Shown: positions 1 to 8,936, counted from the stretch's first letter. The stretch is 49,535 nucleotides of DNA from an uncultured Photobacterium sp. (GCA_947039005.1 CAMQXY010000010.1:1-49535), one strand, 5' to 3'. Numbers and translations: made by a program. The notes: generated by a model from the sequence alone, not told the origin.

Positions 1-1022
1 TGGCTAGCATTATGTTTACGCATATGAAAAATAGCTTCATCGACGTTCGCAACCACTTTCACGCCTAAAGTATAACTTAGCCATTCGGTATCAAAATCAC
101 CCGCTTCCGCTTTACGTAATAGGCTTGCTTTACCTTCAAGTAAATTAAACGCGGCATCATCAGCAACTAATGTCACTTGGGCTTTATTCATGCATTCAAC
201 TAAACGTGACAAGAATGTCGCAGCAATTTTCTCGTTAACCAACAAGGTATCCAATGAATTACATGCTGAAGGACGCTGTACTTTTGCATTTTCAACCACA
301 TCTAATGAGCGTGATAAATCCGCGCTGTCATCAACATACATATGGCTAATACCAAAGCCACCAATGATCACTGGAATGGTGCTGTTTTCTTTACACATCT
401 TATGTAAGCCAGCACCACCACGAGGAATGATCATATCAACATATTGATCGAGCTTTAATAACTGCGATACATATTCACGATCAGGTTGTTCAATATATTG
501 CACAGATGCCGCAGGTAAACCCGCTTTAGCCAATGCCGCCTGAATCACTTTAACTAACGCCATATTGGAATGGAAAGTCTCACGACCACCACGTAAAATA
601 CTCGCGTTACCTGTTTTAAGACAGAGTGCTGCAATATCAATGGTTACATTAGGACGCGCTTCATAAATCACACCAACAACACCTAATGGCACTCGACGAC
701 GACTTAAACGCATGCCATTTTCAAGTACACGGCTATCGAGTTCAGCACCAACGGGATCATTTAAATTAATCACGTTGCGCACATCATTGGCAATCGCACT
801 GATGCGATCATCATTGAGTAATAAACGATCAATTAATGCATCAGACATACCGCTTGCTACAGCAGCATCAATATCTTGTTTATTTGCCGCAAGAATCGTC
901 GCTTGATTCGCTTCTAATTCATCCGCAATAATCGCCAATGCGGTATTTTTTACTGCCGTTGCTGTGGTAGCTAATTCAAACGCAGCCTGCTGCGCCGCTT
1001 GTCCCATTATTTCAAGATTCAC
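1..1022 (-). CDS. proA: Gamma-glutamyl phosphate reductase, 3' end cut by window
   Basis: NADPH-dependent cytoplasmic enzyme that reduces gamma-glutamyl phosphate to glutamate semialdehyde, the second step of proline synthesis. About 340 codons are present of a family length near 417; the C-terminus lies outside the window. The N-terminus ([13 protein letters not shown]) and the internal stretches [13 protein letters not shown] and [10 protein letters not shown] are typical. The catalytic cysteine lies in [14 protein letters not shown] chose the GTG at 1022 because it aligns with the E. coli N-terminus and has AAGGA upstream; an in-frame ATG at 1007 is the alternative. It lies 61 bp after proB on the same strand, so the two should form the proBA operon. 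Confidence 0.97.
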   Translation of the reverse strand, partial: MNLEIMGQAAQQAAFELATTATAVKNTALAIIADELEANQATILAANKQDIDAAVASGMSDALIDRLLLNDDRISAIANDVRNVINLNDPVGAELDSRVLENGMRLSRRRVPLGVVGVIYEARPNVTIDIAALCLKTGNASILRGGRETFHSNMALVKVIQAALAKAGLPAASVQYIEQPDREYVSQLLKLDQYVDMIIPRGGAGLHKMCKENSTIPVIIGGFGISHMYVDDSADLSRSLDVVENAKVQRPSACNSLDTLLVNEKIAATFLSRLVECMNKAQVTLVADDAAFNLLEGKASLLRKAEAGDFDTEWLSYTLGVKVVANVDEAIFHMRKHNAS

Positions 1023-1083
1023 AATAATTCCTTACTTAAATTCGAATCGACTGATGAGTTAACGATGTGACTTACCACAGCTA

Positions 1084-2238
1084 TTAAATAACAACCATAT
1101 CATCACGATGGATTGCAGCATGACCATATTCATAACCTAAAATATGGTGAATATCATGGCTATGCTTACCCGAAATTTTAACCATATCATCACTTGAATA
1201 ACGGCTAATACCACGTGCTAGTAATACATTTTTGTTATCAAAGATTCGCACAACTTCGCCACGTTCAAACGTGCCTTTAATCTGTATGATACCTTTAGCA
1301 AGCAAACTACTGCCTTTTTGTTGCACCGCAATAGCTGCGCCATTATCGATCACAATATCACCCGCTGGCGGTGGACCAGCAAGGATCCATTGTTTACGAC
1401 TTTCAAGTGGTGATTCTAATGGTAAGAAACGTGTACCAACAGCTTTACCTGCAGCAAGATCAACAATGACATCAACTCGACGTCCAGCCGCAATAATCAC
1501 CTCAATGCCTGCACGACAAGCCACTTCAGCAGCCTGTAGCTTAGTCGCCATACCACCCGTACCTAAACCGCCAACAGTACCGCCAGCTAATTTACGTAAT
1601 TTATCATCAATGGTATGCACTTCATGGATCAATTCTGCATCAGGGTTACTACGTGGATCTGCCGTAAATAAACCCGCCTGATCAGTCATCAATAATAACT
1701 TATCAGCACCGCCTAAAATACCGACCAACGCAGAGAGATTATCGTTATCACCCACTTTAATTTCAGTGGTTGCTACGGCATCGTTTTCATTAACAACCGG
1801 TACAATACCGTTATCTAATAACGCAACTAACATATCGCGGGCATTTAAATAACGCTCACGATCGTTTAAATCGGCGCGGGTTAATAACATTTGACCAATA
1901 TTGATCCCATAAATGCCAAACAAGGTTTCCCACTCTTGGATTAAGCGACCTTGTCCAACAGCAGCAAGTAACTGCTTACTCGCCATCGTTTTGGGTAGTT
2001 CGGGGTAACCTAGATGCTCACGACCAGCAGCTATCGCACCAGACGTAACAATAATAATTTTATGGCCTTGACTACGTAACATAGCGCATTGACGCACTAA
2101 CTCAACCATGTGGGCACGATCAAGTTTTAGTGTGCCACCGGTTAGTACACTAGTACCTAGTTTGACGACGATTGTATGTGTTACCGCATCTGCAATAACA
2201 TCTTGTTGTTGAGCAGTAGATTTTTTTGAATCAGCCAT
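1084..2238 (-). CDS. proB: Glutamate 5-kinase
   Basis: ATP-dependent kinase that makes gamma-glutamyl phosphate, the first and normally proline-inhibited step of proline synthesis. The amino-acid kinase domain opens with [12 protein letters not shown] and includes [14 protein letters not shown] and the [10 protein letters not shown] loop. A C-terminal PUA domain (about residues 290-384) starts near GDIVIDNGA. The frame stays open upstream to a TTG at 2382, but the ATG at 2238 (MADSKK) gives 384 residues, near the usual 367, and the extra stretch has no family similarity. No strong ribosome-binding site precedes 2238, so the start may still move by a few codons. First gene of proBA, downstream of crl. 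Confidence 0.96.
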   Translation of the reverse strand: MADSKKSTAQQQDVIADAVTHTIVVKLGTSVLTGGTLKLDRAHMVELVRQCAMLRSQGHKIIIVTSGAIAAGREHLGYPELPKTMASKQLLAAVGQGRLIQEWETLFGIYGINIGQMLLTRADLNDRERYLNARDMLVALLDNGIVPVVNENDAVATTEIKVGDNDNLSALVGILGGADKLLLMTDQAGLFTADPRSNPDAELIHEVHTIDDKLRKLAGGTVGGLGTGGMATKLQAAEVACRAGIEVIIAAGRRVDVIVDLAAGKAVGTRFLPLESPLESRKQWILAGPPPAGDIVIDNGAAIAVQQKGSSLLAKGIIQIKGTFERGEVVRIFDNKNVLLARGISRYSSDDMVKISGKHSHDIHHILGYEYGHAAIHRDDMVVI

Positions 2239-2487
2239 GGGATCAAACAATAGATTGAAATAATAAATGTCCTTTGTTGTATCAATCCCTACCGGAAAGC
2301 ACAAGAAAAAAACAATAACTAAATCAATATTAACGGGCTTTCGTAGGTTGTTTGAACATAAGTAAGCAGAATCAATACCCAAAACACCACATAACGACGA
2401 TATAAACGTTTATTTATTTGAGTTTATAAAATAGTCAGTCAACCTCGTCTGTGGTGATCGGGTTAATTATCGACATAGAATCAAGGA

Positions 2488-2910
2488 TTACTGTATCGAT
2501 AATTCAGCAAGTGGAGTTTGAGTCAAGGTTGCAGCAGGCACTAAGGTTAACTCACATTCATCAACAATAAATACGGTTAATTTAGGATAAAAATCAACTA
2601 ACGTTTTTAACACTGCCTCTCTATGTTTTGCCGGTAACTTACCATTTGCCCACTCACCTGCAGCATTAAAGCGACCAAAATCATACTCATATGCATAACC
2701 CGTATCAGTCGCTGTCATCACTAACCACCAGCCCCAAAACTCACGTAATTCTGGCTCTTTATCGGCATTGATACAACTGGCTAAACAATCAAAAAAGAAC
2801 CGTTGTGGCTGTGATTTTTTTTCACGAAGATAAGGACCAATTGCCGTCAATTTAGACATTAAACGTCCATGAGGAGGAAAGCTTGTTGCTATTGTCATTA
2901 TATTGTCCAT
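2488..2910 (-). CDS. crl: Sigma factor-binding protein Crl
   Basis: Small cytoplasmic protein that, in the known family, binds RpoS and helps it join RNA polymerase, boosting the general stress response. Family hallmarks are YLREKKSQPQRFFFDCLA and the aromatic run REFWGWWL; the C-terminal part is less conserved, as usual. The reading gives 140 residues from the ATG at 2910. The in-frame ATG at 2898 (MTIATS) gives 136 residues, has GGATGGAC upstream at suitable spacing, and may be the true start. It sits between frsA and proB, the order also seen in enterobacteria (gpt-frsA-crl-phoE-proB), but without phoE. Confidence 0.94.
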   Translation of the reverse strand: MDNIMTIATSFPPHGRLMSKLTAIGPYLREKKSQPQRFFFDCLASCINADKEPELREFWGWWLVMTATDTGYAYEYDFGRFNAAGEWANGKLPAKHREAVLKTLVDFYPKLTVFIVDECELTLVPAATLTQTPLAELSIQ

Positions 2911-3040
2911 CCATAGTCAGCGGTATTTGATGCAAGAATAATGCTTGCTACCATTTTTTATAGTATGGATAACATTTAACAAAATAACAAACGATAGGTG
3001 TTATATTTGCTAACAATATCATGACAATATATTTAATTAT

Positions 3041-3076
3041 AAAAAAACGGAATCGCACCATAATGCCATTCCGTTA
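3041..3076 (-). terminator. Terminator after frsA
   Basis: On the minus strand a 7-bp stem ACGGAAT/ATTCCGT, with an inner GCA/TGC pairing, is followed by seven U. It begins 29 bp past the frsA stop and should separate frsA from crl. Confidence 0.8.
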
Positions 3077-3104
3077 TTATAAAGATCATCTTTTAGCATG
3101 ATGA

Positions 3105-4364
3105 TTACTGCATTTTATCATCAAGCCATTTCACCACTTCAGTCATCACCCGATGGTAACCATCATAAATAGGTTTTTCAGGTAATGTTAACGCTTTACC
3201 GCCATAACTTGATAATGCAATAAGTTGATTATCAATCTCAGGACAAATGGGATCATGTTTTAAGCCAATACCCAACATCGGAATATCGACACGACGACGA
3301 CCTAAAATGCCTTGATGCTTTAATGACCATGCTGGTAGATGTGATTTAATACTCGCTTCTGCTTGACCATTTTTACCCATACGAGAGGCAAGAACATCAA
3401 GGTACATCCGCGGCATTTTATCTAACAATTTTGGCTGGGTAAGAAAGCTATTGATGGTTCCACCAATACTGACACAGGTTTTTAAACGTGTTGGCTCCAT
3501 AAACCCAAGACGAATCGCGGCATTACCGCCCATACGTAGCCCCACCATCGCGACATTGCGATTATCAACCCAAGGTACATCACGGATCTGTTGTAATAAC
3601 GCTTGATGTAAACGGCTAGTATCTTCGGTTAAATTCCAGCGGTCACTATGACCAACAGATGGCATGTCGAGCGTTACCATCGCATACCCAGCAGGACCTA
3701 AATAATCTTTATATAATCGCCACAGATCACTTTGTAATGTCGCTAATCCACCACTAACAATTACCGTAGGCAAAAGTTTATCGGTGCGTGGTAAATGGAT
3801 GAATGCCTCAAAGGTCTTATTTTCATATTTAACGTCAATTTTACGCATATCATGCGGTCGAAATTCAATCGCTTCACGGTAACTTTGATTGGCTTGTAAC
3901 TCTGCTTGATCAGCCAGTTGATCGCCTTTTATATAAGGATATGCCGCAATACTGTAATGAGTACTGGCTTTAAATAACAACTCTGATGCCGCTAATTTAT
4001 CACCATTATTTGCTGCTACACGCGCTAATTGCTGATAATTCGAAGCAACTTGTGACCATTCATAGGTCCAATTACCAGAACGGTAACCAATAACCGTATC
4101 TAACAAATGTTCACTCGTACGCGGTGCAGTTGAAGCTGCAATCCGTGCTAACACTGCTTCTTGCTCGATAGGATCGACACCTTGCCATATCCATTGTGGA
4201 CGTCGCAAAACACGATACCATCCCATCTGGCTTTCACCATCAAATGCATTGTTTACATCACCACTACGAACATGCGCAATTTTAACAATATTCGATGTCT
4301 CTTTGCTGGTTTGACGTGGTGCAAATAACTTCTCTGATAAATTTTGTTTTGATGGTTCAGACAC
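3105..4364 (-). CDS. frsA: Esterase FrsA (fermentation-respiration switch protein)
   Basis: Alpha/beta-hydrolase fold protein of the FrsA/YafA family. E. coli FrsA was reported to bind EIIA-Glc and to have esterase activity. Family landmarks are NLSEKLFAPRQ, VIGYRSGNWTYEW, the DMPSVGHSDRWNLT segment, and VGLRMGGNAA at the nucleophile-elbow position. I chose the GTG at 4364, which has GGAGG six bases upstream and aligns with the E. coli N-terminus; an earlier GTG at 4388 lacks this. That gives 419 residues against 414 in E. coli. Note that the elbow reads GLRMGG, without a classical GxSxG serine, as in E. coli. It has its own terminator and lies 184 bp from gpt. Confidence 0.94.
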   Translation of the reverse strand: MSEPSKQNLSEKLFAPRQTSKETSNIVKIAHVRSGDVNNAFDGESQMGWYRVLRRPQWIWQGVDPIEQEAVLARIAASTAPRTSEHLLDTVIGYRSGNWTYEWSQVASNYQQLARVAANNGDKLAASELLFKASTHYSIAAYPYIKGDQLADQAELQANQSYREAIEFRPHDMRKIDVKYENKTFEAFIHLPRTDKLLPTVIVSGGLATLQSDLWRLYKDYLGPAGYAMVTLDMPSVGHSDRWNLTEDTSRLHQALLQQIRDVPWVDNRNVAMVGLRMGGNAAIRLGFMEPTRLKTCVSIGGTINSFLTQPKLLDKMPRMYLDVLASRMGKNGQAEASIKSHLPAWSLKHQGILGRRRVDIPMLGIGLKHDPICPEIDNQLIALSSYGGKALTLPEKPIYDGYHRVMTEVVKWLDDKMQ

Positions 4365-4445
4365 AGCATCCTCCAGCGTATATATCACTTCACTTAATAG
4401 ACTTAGATAATATACCTAAACCGTAGCCAATAAATAAAATCCATT

Positions 4446-4475
4446 AAAAAAGACGCCAACAAAGTGGCGTCTTCG
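4446..4475 (-). terminator. Terminator after gpt
   Basis: On the minus strand GACGCCA and TGGCGTC pair around a six-base loop, followed by a U-rich tract. It lies between the gpt stop and the frsA start. Confidence 0.85.
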
Positions 4476-4548
4476 ATAAAACTTAGTTTCCAACGCCGAT
4501 CATCAACATCAAATTACAACGTTAATTAATTAGCCTCAGACAACATAA

Positions 4549-5007
4549 TTATTTTTTAGCAATCGGATCAACGTAAGTAACCGCCATATCCCAAGGTTGT
4601 TCAATCCAAGTATCTTGAGGAATGCTGACAACAAAATCATCCACTAAATGCTGACCAGCCGGCTTTGCACATACTGTCACAAATTTAGCACGTGGGTACA
4701 TTTCACGAATTTTTTCTGCAGTACCGCCAGTATCAACTAAATCGTCAACAACGATAAAGCCTTCACCATCGCCATCAGCTTGCTTGATCACTTTCATATC
4801 GCGTTGATGATCATGATCGTAGCTTGCGATACATACTGTATCCACATGACGAATACCTAATTCACGCGCTAAAATAGCCGCAGGAACTAAACCGCCACGG
4901 CTAACTGCAATAATACCTGTCCACTGTTCAGCCGGTAGCAATTTCTCTGCTAACTGGCGTGTGTACATCTGCATGTTATCCCAAGTGATGACGAATTTAT
5001 TACTCAT
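4549..5007 (-). CDS. gpt: Xanthine-guanine phosphoribosyltransferase
   Basis: Purine salvage enzyme that transfers ribose phosphate from PRPP to guanine, xanthine and, less well, hypoxanthine. The PRPP-binding signature is [14 protein letters not shown], and the base-binding end carries [13 protein letters not shown]. The ATG at 5007 ([12 protein letters not shown]) gives 152 residues, matching the family; it has GAGG upstream. The frame runs back to 5046 without family similarity. It lies 69 bp after the purine permease gene on the same strand, and no clear terminator lies between, so uptake and phosphoribosylation may be co-transcribed. Confidence 0.97.
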   Translation of the reverse strand: MSNKFVITWDNMQMYTRQLAEKLLPAEQWTGIIAVSRGGLVPAAILARELGIRHVDTVCIASYDHDHQRDMKVIKQADGDGEGFIVVDDLVDTGGTAEKIREMYPRAKFVTVCAKPAGQHLVDDFVVSIPQDTWIEQPWDMAVTYVDPIAKK

Positions 5008-5076
5008 AGTAAAACAACCTCTGAAACAGCGATTCGAAAACCGCATAAATTTATGTAAGCGCGAATAATATTACGC

Positions 5077-6366
5077 TTATAAGAAAATAATCTTCGCAAG
5101 AAATAATGCTGAAATAACCCAAACACTGATATTTACTTCACGTCCCTTGCCACTTAATGCTTTAACTACCGCAAAAGTAATGAAACCAAGACCAATACCT
5201 TCTGCAATCGAGTACGTTAAAGGCATCAGCAAACACACAACCACGACAGGCGCTGCTTCTGTTAAATCTCGCCAATCAATAGACACCAAACCTGACATCA
5301 TTAAAATGGCAACATAAAATAACGCACCAGCAGTAGCATATACCGGTACCATGCCAGCCAATGGGGCAAAAAATAACGCTAATAAGAATAACATGCCAAC
5401 CGTAACGGCAGTTAGACCTGTACGACCGCCAACTGCGACACCCGACACACTCTCAACAAAAGATGTGGTATTTGAAGTGCCCAGTAATGCACCAATCGAA
5501 GTGGCTGTACTATCCGCTAATAGTGCGCGGTTTAAACGCGGTAATTTACCGTCTTCACCAATCAAGTTTGCTTTGGTCGCAACACCGACTAATGTGCCCG
5601 CGGTATCAAACAAATCCACAAACAAAAACGCAAACACAATTGAAATTAAGCCAACTTCCATTGCTCCTGAAAAATCAAGCTGCATGAAAGTCGGGGCAAT
5701 GCTTGGTGGCATTGACATAATGCCGTTGTAATCCACTTCGCCAGCAATAATACTGATGACTGTGACCACTAAAATCGCAATCAACACTGCCGCTTTAAAG
5801 CCACGCTGAACTAACGCAATAGTAAGAAAGAAACCTAACGCAGCCATAATTGCAGAGAAACTGGTTAAATCACCCGCCGTCACTAACGTTGCGGGACTCG
5901 CTACGACAATGCCTGATGTTTGCAAAGCGATAAATGCTAGAAATAAACCGATACCGGCTGAAATACCAATACGTAATGAATGCGGAATTGCGTTGATGAT
6001 CCACTCACGCACTCGCATGACACTGAGTGCAATAAAGCATAAGCCAGATAAGAACACCGCTGCTAATGCTACTTGCCATGTATGTCCCATACCCAACACA
6101 ACGGTATAAGTGAAAAATGCGTTAAGTCCCATGCCTGGCGCTTGTGCCACTGGATAATTAGCATAAAAACCCATCACAAAGCAGCCAATCATTGCCGCTA
6201 AACAGGTAGCAACAAACACTGCTCCTTGGTCCATTCCTGTGCTGGCTAGCATAGTGGGGTTTACAAAAATAATATAAGCCATTGTCAGGAAAGTAGTTAC
6301 ACCAGCCATAATTTCAGTGCGTACTGTTGTGCCATGTTCTTTGAGTTTAAATAACTTTTCTAGCAT
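5077..6366 (-). CDS. Purine (adenine-type) permease, AdeP/PurP family
   Basis: Inner-membrane proton-coupled nucleobase transporter of the NCS2/AzgA group. The start (MLEKLFKLKEHGTTVRTE) and motifs VNPTMLAS, APGMGLNAFFTY, DLFDTAGTL and GGRTGLTAVTVG most resemble E. coli AdeP (PurP), so adenine is the likeliest substrate; guanine or hypoxanthine cannot be excluded. There are 12-14 hydrophobic segments over 429 residues. I chose the ATG at 6366, which has AAGGA ten bases upstream; the frame extends to 6474, but that part lies across the promoter. A PurR-like box lies between promoter and gene, and gpt follows. Confidence 0.93.
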   Translation of the reverse strand: MLEKLFKLKEHGTTVRTEIMAGVTTFLTMAYIIFVNPTMLASTGMDQGAVFVATCLAAMIGCFVMGFYANYPVAQAPGMGLNAFFTYTVVLGMGHTWQVALAAVFLSGLCFIALSVMRVREWIINAIPHSLRIGISAGIGLFLAFIALQTSGIVVASPATLVTAGDLTSFSAIMAALGFFLTIALVQRGFKAAVLIAILVVTVISIIAGEVDYNGIMSMPPSIAPTFMQLDFSGAMEVGLISIVFAFLFVDLFDTAGTLVGVATKANLIGEDGKLPRLNRALLADSTATSIGALLGTSNTTSFVESVSGVAVGGRTGLTAVTVGMLFLLALFFAPLAGMVPVYATAGALFYVAILMMSGLVSIDWRDLTEAAPVVVVCLLMPLTYSIAEGIGLGFITFAVVKALSGKGREVNISVWVISALFLAKIIFL

Positions 6367-6418
6367 GTTTCTCGGTTCCTTAGAGAGACGCAATAAAGTA
6401 ACAAACAACGTTAAGAAA

Positions 6419-6434
6419 TAGAAAACGATTGCGC
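6419..6434 (-). promoter_or_regulatory. PurR-like operator before the permease
   Basis: Read on the minus strand the site is GCGCAATCGTTTTCTA, matching 11 of 16 positions of the E. coli PurR consensus, including CGCAA and CGTTT. It lies about 20 bases past a TATAAT box, where a repressor would block transcription. The same 17-base core (GGATTGCGCAATCGTTT) is found before ompK at 23160-23176. Confidence 0.65.
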
Positions 6435-6451
6435 AATCCATTTCGGCGCTG

Positions 6452-6480
6452 ATTATAATCATGCGATCAGGCAATTTCCA
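6452..6480 (-). promoter_or_regulatory. Promoter of the purine permease
   Basis: A perfect TATAAT (6457-6452) is preceded by TGGAAA (6480-6475) with a 17-base spacer. It is upstream of the PurR-like box and the ATG at 6366, and it makes starts upstream of about 6445 unlikely. Confidence 0.6.
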
Positions 6481-6683
6481 GATTTTATCGTTGAAAAGCG
6501 TAAAACAATAACTATCTATCTTTACATAAGCTGAGAAATGTCTATTTAAAGTATATTTATCAGTAGATTAAAAATAAAACTCTCGTGACTATTTTTTGAG
6601 CATTTACTTTTTAAAACACTAAATAAGAGTTAATAAAGACCGATAACTAGAACAAAAATGAGGATATAACATAAAAAATAGCT

Positions 6684-6716
6684 AAAAAAAACGCCACTTC
6701 AAATAAGAAGTGGCGG
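6684..6716 (-). terminator. Strong terminator of the 29-codon unit
   Basis: Nine perfect base pairs, CGCCACTTC with GAAGTGGCG, enclose a six-base loop, and eight U follow on the minus strand. It ends the small transcript about 205 bp before the permease promoter, so the ORF is not a leader peptide of the permease. Confidence 0.92.
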
Positions 6717-6821
6717 CAGAATGTTGCGGATAGCAATATGTGTTATCCAGATATTCTTAATTTAAGGGGGTAAACAAACTTACATTTGTCTTGTTGTAAT
6801 CAACAAAACAATAAAATCTAA

Positions 6822-6911
6822 TTAGTAACGATAAGGCGATGGATAATGGAAGTTGCTAGTATAAACAGCACGATTATTCCAAAAATGTGTTACAGAAGAA
6901 AAAATTTTCAT
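6822..6911 (-). CDS. Small protein of 29 residues, function unknown
   Basis: The ORF reads MKIFSSVTHFWNNRAVYTSN at the start and ends HYPSPYRY; it is rich in aromatic residues and has no signal peptide or membrane segment. AAGGTGA lies five bases before the ATG, a strong ribosome-binding site. Its own promoter, long structured leader and terminator argue that it is translated. It resembles in size and setting VcdP of V. cholerae, a 29-residue protein from a CRP-controlled dual-function RNA reported to bind citrate synthase; I recall the length but cannot compare sequences here. No other family is recognised. Confidence 0.7.
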   Translation of the reverse strand: MKIFSSVTHFWNNRAVYTSNFHYPSPYRY

Positions 6912-7060
6912 TTTAATCACCTTAATCATAAGCACACCAACGTTATACGTGGTGGGTTGCCATCATGGCTCACTTATTCTCAGTTCCGTGGAGGCGATGT
7001 CTCGGGTTCATCCTGAACATATCGTGTTAATTATTATGCCAATCAATCTGGCCTGACTAA

Positions 7061-7089
7061 ACTATAACCAAAACGGAATAAAATTACAA
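7061..7089 (-). promoter_or_regulatory. Promoter of the 29-codon unit
   Basis: TTGTAA (7089-7084) and TATAGT (7066-7061) are separated by exactly 17 bases on the minus strand. The start of transcription would be near 7054. Confidence 0.6.
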
Positions 7090-7096
7090 TCTTTTC

Positions 7097-7112
7097 TTTT
7101 AACTGGATCACA
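7097..7112 (-). promoter_or_regulatory. Possible CRP site before the 29-codon unit
   Basis: TGTGATCCAGTTAAAA on the minus strand matches 12 of 16 positions of the CRP consensus, with a perfect left half. Its centre is about 50 bases before the predicted start of transcription. This is between the usual class I and class II positions, so I hold it as a candidate only. Confidence 0.4.
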
Positions 7113-7444
7113 CTTTTATCATTAACAGCTTGAGATTTTTGTTTTAACTGTAAATTAATTACAATTTTATTTGTCTATATTTCAACCTTTACTATTTGTC
7201 ACTTTTACTACATAGCTCATCAAATAAAAGGGATACCCTCGTTATTGATGCTAATTACGCCATCATCAACGCTAGAACGGCAGAAATTGGTTGTCTAAGA
7301 TTTTATTATTTGCTCTATCTCCCCTAATGACAGAATGATATGCTAAAACCAATGCGATAAAACTCGCTCCTTATTTTGTCATTTTACGGCTAAAACCCTA
7401 CAAAATGACACTAGCCCAATCTCGTATATAAAAGGAAGGCTACT
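7113..7444. other. Intergenic region before pepD
   Basis: About 330 AT-rich bases between the small RNA unit and pepD. The only ordered structure I see is a perfect 9-bp inverted repeat, TGTCATTTT (7377-7385) and AAAATGACA (7402-7410), 16 bases apart and 35 bases before the pepD start. A TATATAA sequence near 7425 and AAGGAAGG just before the GTG complete the pepD start region. Confidence 0.6.
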
Positions 7445-8905
7445 GTGTCTGAAATTACTCAACTATCACCAAAAGCTGTTTGGCATTTCTTTGACCAGAT
7501 TTGTTCAATCCCTCATCCCTCTAAATATGAAGAGCAACTAGCACAATACATTGTGTCGTTTGCACAAGCTGAAGGGCTAGATGTTCGTCGTGATAACACG
7601 GGTAACGTTATTATTAAAAAGCCAGCAACTGCTGGTATGGAAAACCGTAAAGGTGTTGTACTTCAAGCGCACATTGATATGGTGCCACAAAAAAATGAAG
7701 ACACAGTACACGACTTTACGCTAGATCCAATTCTGCCATTTATTGATGGTGAATGGGTAACAGCAACAGGCACTACGCTAGGTGCTGATAACGGCATGGG
7801 CATGGCGACTTGTCTGGCTATTCTAGCGGCTAAAGACATCGAACATGGTCCATTAGAAGTCTTATTGACCATCGATGAAGAAACAGGCATGACAGGTGCT
7901 TTTGGTTTGGAAGCAGGCTGGCTTGAGGGTGATATTCTATTGAATACTGACTCTGAGCAAGAAGGCGAAGTTTACATGGGTTGCGCAGGCGGTGTGGATG
8001 TTGCTTTGACCGTTGATATTCAACGCGAAGCTGTTCCGGCGGAACATCAACCGATTAAATTAGTTGTTAAAGGCCTAAAAGGCGGTCACTCAGGCTGTGA
8101 TATTCATACTGGTCGTGGTAACGCGAATAAAATAATGGCGCGTTTCTTAGTGGGTCATGCTAATGAGCTTGATTTACGTATCAACAATTTCACTGGTGGT
8201 AGCTTACGTAATGCCCTACCACGTGAAGCAAGTGTTGTTGCAACATTACCAGCGGCAAATATCGATAAGCTTAATGCGTTATTTGCTGAATACCAAACAA
8301 TGGTTAAAGCTGAATTAGGCCATGTTGAAACTGACATTACCTTATTTACTGAAGCATGTGCACAGCCTAGCGATGTTATAGTACTGGCTGACCAAACACG
8401 TTTAATGCATACGTTAAATGTTTGTCCTAACGGTGTTATTCGCATGAGCGATGATATTGAAGGCGTAGTAGAAACATCATTAAACATGGGTGTAATCACT
8501 ACTGAAACAAATACAGTAACGATCCTATGTCTGATTCGTTCATTGATCGATTCTGGTCGTAGCTACGTTGAAGGTATGTTGCAATCATTAGCGGCACTTA
8601 CTGGCGCACAGTGTGTTTCATCTGGCGCATACCCAGGTTGGAAACCTGATGCTGATTCTGAAATCATGCAAGTATTCCGTGATACCTACCAGCAGATGTA
8701 TGGTAATAAACCTAACATCATGGTGATCCACGCAGGTCTTGAGTGTGGTCTATTTAAAGAACCGTACCCAGAAATGGACATGTTATCATTTGGTCCTACA
8801 ATCAAATTCCCACATTCTCCAGATGAGAAAGTGAAAATTGATACGGTACAAATGTTCTGGGATCAAATGCTAGCGATTCTAAAAAATATTCCCGTTAAAA
8901 AATAA
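7445..8905 (+). CDS. pepD: Aminoacyl-histidine dipeptidase (peptidase D)
   Basis: Cytoplasmic M20-family zinc dipeptidase that splits Xaa-His dipeptides such as carnosine and other unblocked dipeptides. Metal-binding and catalytic motifs are visible: LQAHIDMVPQ, LGADNGMGMA and TIDEETGMTG, then the dimerisation part GLKGGHSGCDIH and a late HAGLECG and FPHSPDE. The GTG at 7445 has AAGGAAGG upstream, and the resulting 486 residues equal the usual family length. It is a single-gene unit with its own terminator, divergent from the small RNA unit. Confidence 0.97.
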   Translation: MSEITQLSPKAVWHFFDQICSIPHPSKYEEQLAQYIVSFAQAEGLDVRRDNTGNVIIKKPATAGMENRKGVVLQAHIDMVPQKNEDTVHDFTLDPILPFIDGEWVTATGTTLGADNGMGMATCLAILAAKDIEHGPLEVLLTIDEETGMTGAFGLEAGWLEGDILLNTDSEQEGEVYMGCAGGVDVALTVDIQREAVPAEHQPIKLVVKGLKGGHSGCDIHTGRGNANKIMARFLVGHANELDLRINNFTGGSLRNALPREASVVATLPAANIDKLNALFAEYQTMVKAELGHVETDITLFTEACAQPSDVIVLADQTRLMHTLNVCPNGVIRMSDDIEGVVETSLNMGVITTETNTVTILCLIRSLIDSGRSYVEGMLQSLAALTGAQCVSSGAYPGWKPDADSEIMQVFRDTYQQMYGNKPNIMVIHAGLECGLFKEPYPEMDMLSFGPTIKFPHSPDEKVKIDTVQMFWDQMLAILKNIPVKK

Positions 8906-8936
8906 CGCTGAATATTAACGCTAACAACTGATCATA

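Larger units (their letters stand above)
6684..7054 (-). ncRNA. Putative small RNA with leader, short ORF and 3' UTR
   Basis: A free-standing minus-strand unit of about 370 nt runs from a promoter (7061-7089) to a strong terminator (6684-6716). The 5' leader (about 140 nt) can form several small hairpins: GCCA/TGGC near 7050-7036, GTTCA-GGA-TGAAC near 7018-7006, GCCA-TGA-TGGC near 6969-6959, and CACCACGT/ACGTTGGTG near 6953-6934. A 29-codon ORF follows. The 3' UTR of about 105 nt holds a GGATA/TATCC hairpin (6728-6748) and a CCCCC run (6770-6766) that could pair with Shine-Dalgarno sequences. I do not recognise the leader as a known riboswitch. In layout it recalls the dual-function VcdRP RNA of Vibrio cholerae; sequence homology is unverified. 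Confidence 0.6.

Noticed and set aside
2239-2382. N-terminal extension of proB to a TTG
   Set aside because: The hydrophobic extra 48 residues have no family match, and glutamate kinase is soluble.
6367-6680. Purine riboswitch before the permease
   Set aside because: The leader is only about 80 bases and lacks the three-way-junction sequences of that riboswitch; the PurR-like box explains control better.
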